Assembly (NCBI RefSeq): GCF_004367745.1
Contig: NZ_CP037993.1
Coordinates: 4,960,001-5,024,000 of the forward strand
Direction: 5' to 3'
From: Herbaspirillum huttiense
Lineage (GTDB): Bacteria; Pseudomonadota; Gammaproteobacteria; Burkholderiales; Burkholderiaceae_D
DNA length: 64,000 bases
Part shown: piece by piece, positions 54,436 to 64,000 of the stretch
Layout: each line of letters starts with the position of its first letter
Numbering within the stretch: the first letter of the stretch is position 1
Notes under the pieces: model-generated
The model's input: only the letters and a program-made list of their open reading frames with translations
Told to the model about the DNA's origin: nothing
Database searches by the model: none
Program-made: the position numbers and the translations under genes

Positions 54436-55686
54436 TCAGGCGGCCCGCAACCGCATGCCGCGCACCCTGGTGAAGAGCAGCACGGCGATGCCCAGGTTCA
54501 GCAGGTTCCAGGCGATGCCATTGGCGAAGGCCGCGTGATAGCTGCCGGTGAGATCGAAGATCTTGCCGGACATCCAGCCGCCCAGCGCCATGCCGAACAT
54601 GGTGGCCATGATGACCGCGCCCACGCGCTGGCCGGCTTCAGCAGCGGGGAAGTATTCGCGCACGATGATGGCGTAGGACGGCACGATGCCGCCCTGGAAC
54701 AGCCCGAACAGGGCCGAGATGAGATAGAGCGAGGCCAGGCTGTCGAAGGGGATGAACAGCAGCAGCGACAGGCCCTGCAGGGCCGAGCCCAGCAGCAGGG
54801 TGCGCAGGCCGCCGATGCGGTCGCAGATGGCCCCGGAGACCAGGCGGCTGACCACGCCACAGGCCAGCATCAGCGAGAGCATCTGGGCACCGCGTGCCGG
54901 GCCGTAGCCGAGGTCGCCGCAGTAAGCCACGATGTGGACCTGGGGCATGGCCATGGCCACGCAACAGGCGACACCGGCCACGCACAGCAGCAGCTGGGCG
55001 GAGCCCGGTGCCAGGCCGAAGGGACGCGGGCCGCCGCCGGCGCGGGGCGTCGCTGCACTGCTGTCCTGCACCGGCGGGCGGGCGCGCATGAGCAGGGCCA
55101 GCGGGCACATGACCAGGATGCAGATCAGGCCCAGACCGCGATAGGTTTCCTGCCAGCCGTAGTTGTCGACGAAATGCTGGACGATGGGCGGCCAGATTGC
55201 GCCGCCCAGGTAGTTGCCGCTGGCGCAGACCGCCACGGCGATGCCGCGCCGCTTGCGGAACCACAGCGAGGTATCGGCCACCAGAGGAGAAAAGGTGGCG
55301 GAGGTCCCGAGCAGGCCGATGAGGATGCAATGCACGGCCATGAAGGTCCAGATGTCCTGGGCCCAGGAAGCGGCGAGGAAACCGCCGCCCAGGCACAGCC
55401 CGCCCAGCATCATCGGCCGGGTGATGCCGGAGCGGTCGGCCATGCGGCCCATGAGCAGGCCACCGACGCCCACGCCCAGCATGGTGAGGGTATAGGGCAT
55501 CGAGGCCAGGCCCCGGTCGACGTAGTAATGCGCCTGCACGTAGGGCAGCACCACTGCGATCACGTACATGCCGCTGGCGCCCACGACCATCAGGATCATG
55601 GTGATGCAGAGGCGCATTACGGCGTAGGGGGAGTCGACCTGATGGGGGTCGGTGGGTGCGGGGCTTGCGGGGGAGGATGGGGGCAT
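54436..55686 (-). CDS. MFS transporter (OFA-like)
   Basis: 416-residue major facilitator with about 12 membrane segments. It begins PHQVDSPYAVMRLCITMILMVVGASGMYVIAVVLPYV and continues with YTLTMLGVGVGGLLMGRMADRSG, in which the GxxxDRxG motif A-type loop is seen. The C-terminal half has GLFQGGIVPSYAIIVREYFPA, reminiscent of the oxalate/formate antiporter or monocarboxylate families. Substrate unknown. Upstream (55687-56059) is non-coding. Confidence 0.88.
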   Translation of the reverse strand: MPPSSPASPAPTDPHQVDSPYAVMRLCITMILMVVGASGMYVIAVVLPYVQAHYYVDRGLASMPYTLTMLGVGVGGLLMGRMADRSGITRPMMLGGLCLGGGFLAASWAQDIWTFMAVHCILIGLLGTSATFSPLVADTSLWFRKRRGIAVAVCASGNYLGGAIWPPIVQHFVDNYGWQETYRGLGLICILVMCPLALLMRARPPVQDSSAATPRAGGGPRPFGLAPGSAQLLLCVAGVACCVAMAMPQVHIVAYCGDLGYGPARGAQMLSLMLACGVVSRLVSGAICDRIGGLRTLLLGSALQGLSLLLFIPFDSLASLYLISALFGLFQGGIVPSYAIIVREYFPAAEAGQRVGAVIMATMFGMALGGWMSGKIFDLTGSYHAAFANGIAWNLLNLGIAVLLFTRVRGMRLRAA

Positions 55687-56059
55687 GGGGGTCTCCTGAT
55701 CATTTTTTTAATGGGGCGCTGCAACGCCCGCTTGTTCTCGGTTGGCAATTTTTCTTGGCTGACTGCTGGCGATGAGCTTGGTCCGATCAGCCTTGTTTCT
55801 CATCTTTTTTATAGGGATAGTAATCGAGGCAGATGCCCAGGCTTGCTTCGGCAAGGCGTCCCATCAAGCGATTTCACCGATGTCTCTGCGAGCGAAAGGC
55901 AGAAGTTTTACCAAATGCCGATCGTCATGGCTCGTTGACCATTCCCGGCCTATCGTGACAGCAAGCCACAGTAGTGGAATCACTGCCATCGAAAACAGGA
56001 GCACTGGCTGACTGTAATCCCGCACTTTTAGTGTCGCTCACATTGGGCCTCTGGAGATT
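55687..56059. other. Intergenic region between the MFS and SEL1-like genes
   Basis: 373 bp. An open frame at 55772-56011 (plus) begins with a hydrophobic stretch but soon loses protein-like character and has no good ribosome site; I do not call it. Composition turns less GC-rich from about 55750, the likely left edge of the accessory island. Confidence 0.5.
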
Positions 56060-56641
56060 TCATGGATCATCTTTAAATCGCGGGATGGAGCCAAAATCCG
56101 CGAGCAACTTCTCCTTCAATTGGTTTGCCTTTTCCATATCCGCGTCACCCATTTTTCCAGCCAGCATCTTTAAATTCGATGCGAGAAATTGTTTTAGCTC
56201 TGCTTTTTCTTCATGACTTTCCGCGACAGAGAACCATGCGTAGGACAGTGGTAGATTCTTGATCGGAGAGCCTTCGCCATAAGCGAACGCAAGGTCAACT
56301 TCAGCTAAACGGAAGCCTTTTTGTGCGGCACCAAGGAAAAACGGAACAGCTTCCTGGATGCTGCGCTCTTTGCGAAGAATGACACCAAGGATATGGATTG
56401 CGGGCGGATATCCACTCTCGGCCGACTTGGTTTCCAGCTTGACGCCTTCATCACTATCTTTTCTTCCACATTGCCCCGTCAAAAGCTGAGTGCCCAACAA
56501 ATATTGGGCCTTGGGATTCCCTTGCTGAACTTCTGCCTCCAGCAACTTTTGTGAGGCATCGCTGCAATCGCGGGGGAGCTGCGCATGAGCGCAGTTCAAC
56601 AGAAATAACAGGAGAAAAAAAATTGCCGAGTAAATTTTCAT
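56060..56641 (-). CDS. SEL1-like repeat protein with signal peptide
   Basis: 193-residue secreted or periplasmic protein. The N-terminus MKIYSAIFFLLLFLLNCAHA is a signal peptide, with cleavage after AHA. Then there are about three Sel1-type repeats (EAEVQQGNPKAQYLLGTQLL, TKSAESGYPPAIHILGVILR, LGAAQKGFRLAEVDLAFAYG). The C-terminal helix is Lys/Glu-rich. Sel1-like proteins are scaffold or signalling proteins; this role is unknown. ATG 56641 is preferred; the frame upstream runs through a hexamer repeat. Its GC is lower than its neighbours on the left. Confidence 0.75.
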   Translation of the reverse strand: MKIYSAIFFLLLFLLNCAHAQLPRDCSDASQKLLEAEVQQGNPKAQYLLGTQLLTGQCGRKDSDEGVKLETKSAESGYPPAIHILGVILRKERSIQEAVPFFLGAAQKGFRLAEVDLAFAYGEGSPIKNLPLSYAWFSVAESHEEKAELKQFLASNLKMLAGKMGDADMEKANQLKEKLLADFGSIPRFKDDP

Positions 56642-56681
56642 TTTGAATTTTCGTGATTGCTTGAATTTCCGCCGATTGCGG

Positions 56682-56704
56682 ACGCGAACGCGAACGCGAA
56701 CGCG
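56682..56704. repeat. Short hexamer repeat (ACGCGA)
   Basis: Three full copies of ACGCGA plus ACGCG upstream of the SEL1-like gene, in non-coding sequence. Confidence 0.8.
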
Positions 56705-56861
56705 CCAAGAACAAGTTATTGCAAATGAGACACCGAAGGCAACTACCGCAATATAGGTCATCCCAGCCGCAATAACGTTCGCCCCTCAACCGCTCTCGGG
56801 CACGTTTCCAGAATTTGCTGCAGGGCAGACTATTTGGTCCAGCGTTTGGACTATCAGGAAT

Positions 56862-57446
56862 TCATTTCTCCGCTGCACGTTTTAAAACTGCCTTCAATTG
56901 ATCCCAATACCAAATGGACTCGTTGACGAATTCTGCGGATAGCGCGCTATCCCAAAGTTGGATGTTTGTTTCAATCCCTTCGCGAAGCAACATGGCTTGC
57001 ATCAGGCAAAGCGTTCGTCGCCGGCCAGTAAGCCAGTGAGATGACTCCGACGAAACGAGCTTCATTGCTTGCTGCAACGAGCATTCGATCTTTTGTCGTA
57101 GCCGAATAATCGCGCGCTTGTCATCCTTCCCAAATGCAGGGCCCAATACGTAATACATAGCACCGGCCGCAGCAGCATCGTACATGTCCTGAAGATAATC
57201 ATCCACGCTGCACGAGCTGCCAACGCGGTCGATCTCACCGGAAACCGTATCGACCAGGTAGGCATTAACCCCAACATAGCAACGTTCCAGTATCCCTCGG
57301 ACGACATACGCCTCACTATTGGCGCGGATGATCCAGTAATCACTCCGCTCAGACAGCGTACAGGACTGGATTGCAAAAGGTTCGGTAGCCGAGGAGCGGT
57401 CAAGATAGCGAAGCACCAAGGTCTTCGCCTGTTCTGCATCGATCAT
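56862..57446 (-). CDS. Imm35/YrhB-like immunity protein
   Basis: 194-residue soluble protein. The N-terminal ~75 residues resemble the YrhB/Imm35 domain: a helix (EQAKTLVLRYL), then strands in YWIIRANSEAYVVRGILERCYVGVNAYLVDTVSGEI, where the AYLVDTxxGEI end is characteristic. A helical C-terminal part follows (MQAMLLREGIETNIQLWDS). Imm35 proteins usually guard against polymorphic toxins, so an immunity role is plausible; the toxin gene is missing or broken. The start overlaps a putative upstream reading frame by ATGA (57443-57446). Lower GC than the core genome. Confidence 0.65.
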   Translation of the reverse strand: MIDAEQAKTLVLRYLDRSSATEPFAIQSCTLSERSDYWIIRANSEAYVVRGILERCYVGVNAYLVDTVSGEIDRVGSSCSVDDYLQDMYDAAAAGAMYYVLGPAFGKDDKRAIIRLRQKIECSLQQAMKLVSSESSHWLTGRRRTLCLMQAMLLREGIETNIQLWDSALSAEFVNESIWYWDQLKAVLKRAAEK

Positions 57447-57692
57447 TTCGCCCTTCCACGTTTGCGTAGATCAGACCACCCATTCGGATGATTTTGGTCA
57501 TGTCCTCTTCTGGCCGGCTGCGGACCTCCTGCAGAATTAACCTTCTGTATCTTGGGCAGATGCATGTCAGGAAGAGGGCGAGGTAAGCGGAGATAATCGA
57601 AGCGCTTCAATAAATCGCATTTTCCAGTCATCGCGATCAGACGCTCCCCTCATAGCCTGGTCAACCCAGAGTTCCAAGAACATATCATTCAT
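57443..57692 (-). pseudogene. Possible broken toxin tail upstream of the immunity gene
   Basis: Two short minus-strand frames meet here. One (stop at 57567) reads MNDMFLELWVDQAMRGASD then ends; the other reads LPDMHLPKIQKVNSAGG and QNHPNGWSDLRKRGRAK and stops at 57443, overlapping the immunity start by ATGA. A single frameshift near 57580 would join them. The overlap and the basic, Gly/His/Asn-rich end suggest the tail of a polymorphic toxin, but I cannot name a family. Confidence 0.35.
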
Positions 57693-58066
57693 CGTTCGTA
57701 TTTGCCTACGAGATTTGACCGCCTCTTTTCGCGGCCAGCCGGTGAACCAGGAAAAAATTCCTGCAGCGAACTCGGTTGTTTCCTGCTAGAACAGGATGGT
57801 TCTATCGTCTCTGATCGAATGTAGCGTGTCTCGGGAAATCTTGAGGTGTGGTTGCTGATGTAGCAGAGTCGAATGAGTCCAAGTAGGAGCAAATTTATCA
57901 CGCCGTTCTCCGCCTCACCTTTATGAGCGGGATTGCGGTCTAAACATGGACAACTTCGGATCCAATTTCCCTGAAAGTGAATCGGCTTTCAGCGTAATCC
58001 AAGAACGCAAACCGATGTGCTTTCAAACGATTGAGTTAAATCCGACCGCGATCCGAAGCAAAGCGG
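57653..58066. other. Region between the toxin tail and HNH gene
   Basis: About 410 bp partly overlapping the remnant above. An open frame at 57689-57901 (minus) is not protein-like. No repeat or terminator is clear. Lower GC. Confidence 0.45.
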
Positions 58067-58942
58067 CTAGGAAGAGGCAATCACAAAATCCAAGGCAGCG
58101 TTGAAGTGCCCTTCTGCGGCAGAACGGTTCGCTTTGTACAACCTAACAAAGGATCTGGCACAGTTCGCGTGCGCTGAGTTTTCTGACTGAAATGCTCTGA
58201 CTGCTTCAACCGCCTTCGTATTGGTTGAACTCTTGGCAGCCTCCAACTGCCCCCATAGCGCTATGAGGATAATCGCGCGTTCGCGAAACAGATTCTTCCG
58301 AGCATCCGTATCCGCAAGAGCAAAGAACTCGATGGTTGTTTGTGCTCGATCTCGGCCGTATCCACTGACTTGGATTGGATGGGGGGAAGCACCCGCGAAT
58401 TCGATGAGATCTTCTGGATTATTGTCGAAGTCGCCGATCGGGTAGATCAAAAGTGGTAGCTCAGACAAAAGCGCATCAGGATCATCCCCATCGAAATCGT
58501 ATGTTCTCGCGATCGGGAAGCAGTCAGACTTCAACGCACTGTTGCAGGGCTTGCAGGCGACACCATAGTTGAATAGATGATAGGGAAGCCGATAGTAGCC
58601 GCTCGCCGCGAGCCCGGGGTTTGTAATTTTCACTCCTTGCGCTTTCAAACTCGCCGGAACCTTCCATGCACGCACCCTGCCCTTGGGACGGAAGTGCTCC
58701 ACATCCTGCTCGCCCTTTCCATACTGTTCGCTTTCCAGCTTGCGCTCACAGAAAATACACTTACCCTCTCCCTGCAAGCGCATATAAACGGACTTGATTT
58801 CCGACCATATGCTAGCGGTTTCTTCATATTTACCAGCGCTAATGAAACCAGCGGTCCGTGTGCTGGCCCTTGCCATCCAGCTTGGGGAATGAGCATCTAC
58901 CCTTGCTTTCAGGTCCTTGTAGGAGATCTTATAGCCGATCAT
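58067..58942 (-). CDS. HNH endonuclease of an AAA-HNH defence pair (PtuB-like)
   Basis: 291-residue protein with a degenerate-type HNH nuclease fold. It has a first zinc pair Cys62/Cys65 (KCIFCERKL), the catalytic segment with His83 in QDVEHFRPKGRV, and the second Cys130/Cys133 (ACKPCNSALKSDC) followed by Asn134. This HNH pattern (CxxC, DVEHFRPK, CxxCN) is found in the HNH partners of ATPases in Septu (PtuB) and Ec78-type retrons. The rest (about 150-291) is helical and of unknown role. The gene starts on the stop of the ATPase (ATGA at 58939-58942), so the two are coupled. The start ATG 58942 is clear; a longer frame to 59284 lies inside the ATPase gene. Target (phage DNA, tRNA or other) is unknown. 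Confidence 0.82.
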   Translation of the reverse strand: MIGYKISYKDLKARVDAHSPSWMARASTRTAGFISAGKYEETASIWSEIKSVYMRLQGEGKCIFCERKLESEQYGKGEQDVEHFRPKGRVRAWKVPASLKAQGVKITNPGLAASGYYRLPYHLFNYGVACKPCNSALKSDCFPIARTYDFDGDDPDALLSELPLLIYPIGDFDNNPEDLIEFAGASPHPIQVSGYGRDRAQTTIEFFALADTDARKNLFRERAIILIALWGQLEAAKSSTNTKAVEAVRAFQSENSAHANCARSFVRLYKANRSAAEGHFNAALDFVIASS

Positions 58943-60234
58943 TTGGTACTCTCCGCGCCACGTGACATCTCCCTCAGCAGCGCCATCGCGGCAGCCGTAT
59001 CCCCTTTGCTGGCAAGCAGGCTCAAATTCTTGATTTCGCGTTTTCTTCTCTCTGCGCGAGTGGACTTGAGCCCGAAGAAGTCGGTTAGCAGCACCTGATC
59101 TGCATCCAAGCCATGTACCGGTTGCTTGATACGCTCCACCTTTGAGGCCTGGCCGCGGTCCGGCTGCATGGTAAGGATGTTCATCCACTCGAGGGAACCA
59201 ACAATCAAGGGGCTGTGCGAGGTAACGATGAACTGGATTTTTGGCAAGGCTTTGGACAAGGTAGGAAGCAGCTTCATCTGCCACTCAGGATGCAGGTGCA
59301 GGTCAATCTCATCAATCATCACTATCCCGCAGTTCTCGATCAGCTTCTTGCCACTGGGGCAGGTCATGCAAATGTGATATAGCAAGTCGCCAACCCATCC
59401 GAGAAATGCACGATAGCCGTCAGACAGAGCTGGAAACGGAACACCAAGACCTTTTTGTTCGAAGAGATATTCACCCTGCTCCATTTCACCAGTGAAGCGA
59501 TAGTGCCCCGCTCCCACGAGTTTGTTCAATAGTGTAACTACCTGTGAGAAGCGTCCTGGATTCTTGTGCTGATAGTCCGGCAGCCAACTGTTTAGAGGCA
59601 CCAATGAGTATGAGTCCTCGAAGAGGCTTTGGACCCTTAGGGCGCGTGCAAAGGATCGGCTGGTGCGGCTACCTGGGTCGTATCGTTCTTTCTGCTCGAC
59701 ACGCCGAGTGGCACCATAACCGACAAAGAAAAGCGCGTCCGTCTCTGCACTGAAGATCGGCTCCCAAGCCTCGTAATGATCGAGCGACCATTCTATATCC
59801 TCAAAGTCACTGATCCGACGCAGCCTCACTTCCGAGGCAAGTTGCCAAGTCTCTTTAGGTACCCGATCTTGCGCATGAGCAGTGAACGTCGCCTGAATCA
59901 TCGCTTGGAGTGGCGGCACCTCATCTTCAGCCTTTCCTCGAAAAGACCTGGCACGATGCGAATGGCCGGCTCCTGCTTGTTTGATGGGTTCCTGCCTGAC
60001 AAGACGATAAGGATAGATCCCCGACTTACCCACAGCCGGACCAAGACATGCAAGCGCTATTGCCTTCAAGAGAGTGGTCTTGCCTGCGCCATTATTTCCA
60101 AGTAGGAGATTTACATTGGGAAAGCGAGGCTTTGGTAAGCCGAGCTGCTTGAGGTTCAGATCGCTGTGCAGAAACTGCACGCTTGCGCGTCGGAAGGTGC
60201 GGAAATTTTGCAAGTCGATTCGGTTGATGTACAT
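58939..60234 (-). CDS. AAA-family ATPase of an AAA-HNH defence pair (PtuA-like)
   Basis: 431-residue ABC/SMC-type ATPase (AAA_21/AAA_23 group, OLD- and RecF-like). Walker A GNNGAGKTT (residues 46-54), the signature-like SDGYRAFLGWVGDLLYH (271-287), Walker B IVMIDEIDLHLHPEWQ (304-319; catalytic Glu309) and the switch His in TSHSPLIV (338-345). The N-terminus MYINRIDLQNFRTFRR is the usual beta-strand start. No extra toprim or nuclease domain is seen. It is coupled with the HNH gene in the same order as ptuA-ptuB. The function as an anti-phage sensor is inferred from the pair and the accessory island; not proved. AT-richer than core genes. Confidence 0.84.
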   Translation of the reverse strand: MYINRIDLQNFRTFRRASVQFLHSDLNLKQLGLPKPRFPNVNLLLGNNGAGKTTLLKAIALACLGPAVGKSGIYPYRLVRQEPIKQAGAGHSHRARSFRGKAEDEVPPLQAMIQATFTAHAQDRVPKETWQLASEVRLRRISDFEDIEWSLDHYEAWEPIFSAETDALFFVGYGATRRVEQKERYDPGSRTSRSFARALRVQSLFEDSYSLVPLNSWLPDYQHKNPGRFSQVVTLLNKLVGAGHYRFTGEMEQGEYLFEQKGLGVPFPALSDGYRAFLGWVGDLLYHICMTCPSGKKLIENCGIVMIDEIDLHLHPEWQMKLLPTLSKALPKIQFIVTSHSPLIVGSLEWMNILTMQPDRGQASKVERIKQPVHGLDADQVLLTDFFGLKSTRAERRKREIKNLSLLASKGDTAAAMALLREMSRGAESTK

Positions 60235-60745
60235 GGGTTACCTGATCTGAGAAGTGTCTGTCGCCGACGTAAAACTTAGGACCGTTGATGCCACATTCCG
60301 CTTCAGTTCAAAGGCGACCAACAGCAACCTGACTTTGCCAAGCGACGCCTTTGAGCCGCACATCGAGTGAATTTCAACAGTCACACTCGCCGTGGCGATA
60401 CACGAGAGTCATTGATCCTGGCAGTTGAATAACGAGTGTTGCCGAGTCGTGTAAAGAGCTGGTCGCACTATCTTGCCACACCCGAAGAAGCGTCATTGAA
60501 GGCCGCGCTCAATCCGTGCGCAAAGGCAAATATTATAATGCCTCGAACGACCGCACTAATCGGAAGTGAGCAGTCGTGCCAAAGGAGCAGTTGGCCCTCC
60601 GACTGGAGATGCACTGCATCTCGCGAACGAACTACAAGAAGGCTCAAACTATCAAGTACCGCCCCGCCAACCCAACGAGTGCCCATAAAAAAGCCGTCCG
60701 GGCCACCAGGGCGCGAACGGCGATCAGCAAGCAAGGCAGGCGGCC
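60235..60745. other. Intergenic region upstream of the AAA-HNH pair
   Basis: 511 bp. No convincing gene. TATTATAAT (60532-60540) is an AT-rich -10-like stretch on the plus strand. No reverse transcriptase or obvious structured RNA is next to the pair, so a retron looks unlikely. The right edge of the island is around 60680-60740, where GC rises. Confidence 0.5.
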
Positions 60746-61030
60746 TCAGCCCACGTGATAAAGATGCACCGGCCGAAACCCCAGTCGCTCCTTGTGCCGC
60801 GCAATCTTCTGCAGCATCCGCAAGCCTTCCTCATGCCCGGCCACCACTACCCGGCGCACGGCGCTGCGGCCTTCGATACCGTCCCAGGCTTGCGTGAGTA
60901 CCCAGTCACCCAGCAGATCCTGCACCAGGTCCACCGTGAAGATGGCGCGCGTCTTGCCGTCGGTGAAGTGCAGGCGCGTGGCCACGGTCACGGGCAGTGC
61001 ATGGGTGACGTGGTCAGCGGAATCGATCAT
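60746..61030 (-). CDS. WGR-like small protein
   Basis: 94-residue protein. The pattern TRAIFTVDLVQDLLGDWVLTQAWDGIEG, then VVVAGHEEGLRMLQKIARHKERLGFRP, resembles a WGR domain (binds nucleic acids; here the Trp-Asp-Gly replaces Trp-Gly-Arg). No other domain. GC and codon use are those of the core genome, so it lies outside the island. It is 134 bp downstream of metH. Confidence 0.65.
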   Translation of the reverse strand: MIDSADHVTHALPVTVATRLHFTDGKTRAIFTVDLVQDLLGDWVLTQAWDGIEGRSAVRRVVVAGHEEGLRMLQKIARHKERLGFRPVHLYHVG

Positions 61031-61118
61031 GGCAAAAGCAGGGCTACGGAACGGCGGGCGTGGATGATAGCAGGACGGCGACGGAATACAAGAACCCGCG
61101 GCAAAAGTCCGGAAATGA

Positions 61119-61150
61119 AACTAACCGTCCGGCATCAGGCCGGACGGCAA
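61119..61150 (-). terminator. Probable terminator of metH
   Basis: A 9-bp perfect stem CCGTCCGGC / GCCGGACGG (61125-61133 and 61139-61147), loop ATCAG, just after the metH stop. The T-run is weak (TTAGTTTCATTT). Confidence 0.6.
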
Positions 61151-61163
61151 TTCCGTAAATCAT

Positions 61164-64000
<2,837 letters not shown>

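Noticed and set aside
54421..55938. Plus-strand frame over the MFS gene
   Set aside because: Shadow of the transporter gene on the other strand; His/Gln-rich and no domain.
55772..56011. Small secreted protein candidate
   Set aside because: A hydrophobic start but no ribosome site, and the rest is not protein-like.
60235..60745. Possible retron RNA upstream of the AAA-HNH pair
   Set aside because: There is no reverse transcriptase gene and no clear long inverted structure, so the pair is read as a two-gene system.

Overview
The window looks like the chromosome of a GC-rich betaproteobacterium of the order Burkholderiales. Family Oxalobacteraceae, and Herbaspirillum or a close relative, is the best guess. 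That rests on overall protein character, the neisserial/burkholderial-type porin, the rpmH-rnpA-yidD-yidC-mnmE block and dense codon use; it is recall-based, not a search result. About 55 protein genes, one tRNA and several clear intrinsic terminators are visible. Most of the window is ordinary core chromosome.

Layout. 1-5.4 kb: 3' end of a porin, DUF484-xerC, a Fur-family regulator, a HAD nucleotidase and a TraB/GumN protein. 5.4-9 kb (minus): argB, then birA-coaX-SPOR protein. 9-13 kb: VanZ-like membrane protein, ferredoxin, alpha/beta hydrolase, D,D-carboxypeptidase. 13-18.2 kb: ahpF and ahpC (with an OxyR-like site), a thioesterase and GTP-type PEP carboxykinase. 18.5-26.3 kb: a LysR remnant, a 2-hydroxyacid dehydrogenase, a short asparaginase-domain protein, a LysR/YeiH divergent pair, a DUF1857 protein and Rep helicase. 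26.6-31.1 kb: a type VI secretion vgrG island with a truncated effector module, AT-rich small genes and a PAAR protein. 31.3-41.2 kb: amino-acid ABC transporter genes, a flavoprotein, slyX, dinB, rdgC, L-2-hydroxyglutarate oxidase, a TetR regulator and an elongation factor G gene outside a ribosomal operon. 41.2-46.8 kb: tRNA-Asp beside a partial copy of itself, a nitroreductase, then mnmE, yidC, yidD, rnpA and rpmH. 48-53.6 kb: prkA-yeaH-spoVR stress cluster plus a Lon-N domain protein. 53.6-55.7 kb: MarC and MFS transporters. 55.9-60.7 kb: a lower-GC accessory island. 60.7-64 kb: a WGR-like small protein and the 3' part of metH.

The most interesting accessory content is in two places. At 58.07-60.23 kb an AAA ATPase gene and an HNH nuclease gene overlap by ATGA; this is the architecture of a Septu-like (PtuA/PtuB) or related anti-phage pair. 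Beside it sits an orphan Imm35/YrhB-like immunity gene preceded by what may be a broken toxin tail. At 26.6-31.1 kb the T6SS cluster carries an effector that keeps only its conserved N-terminal module, followed by AT-rich small genes of unknown function that may be immunity genes. Core systems include peroxide defence (ahpC/ahpF), cofactor synthesis (birA, coaX), the membrane-protein and tRNA-modification block near rpmH, and DNA maintenance (xerC, rep, dinB, rdgC).
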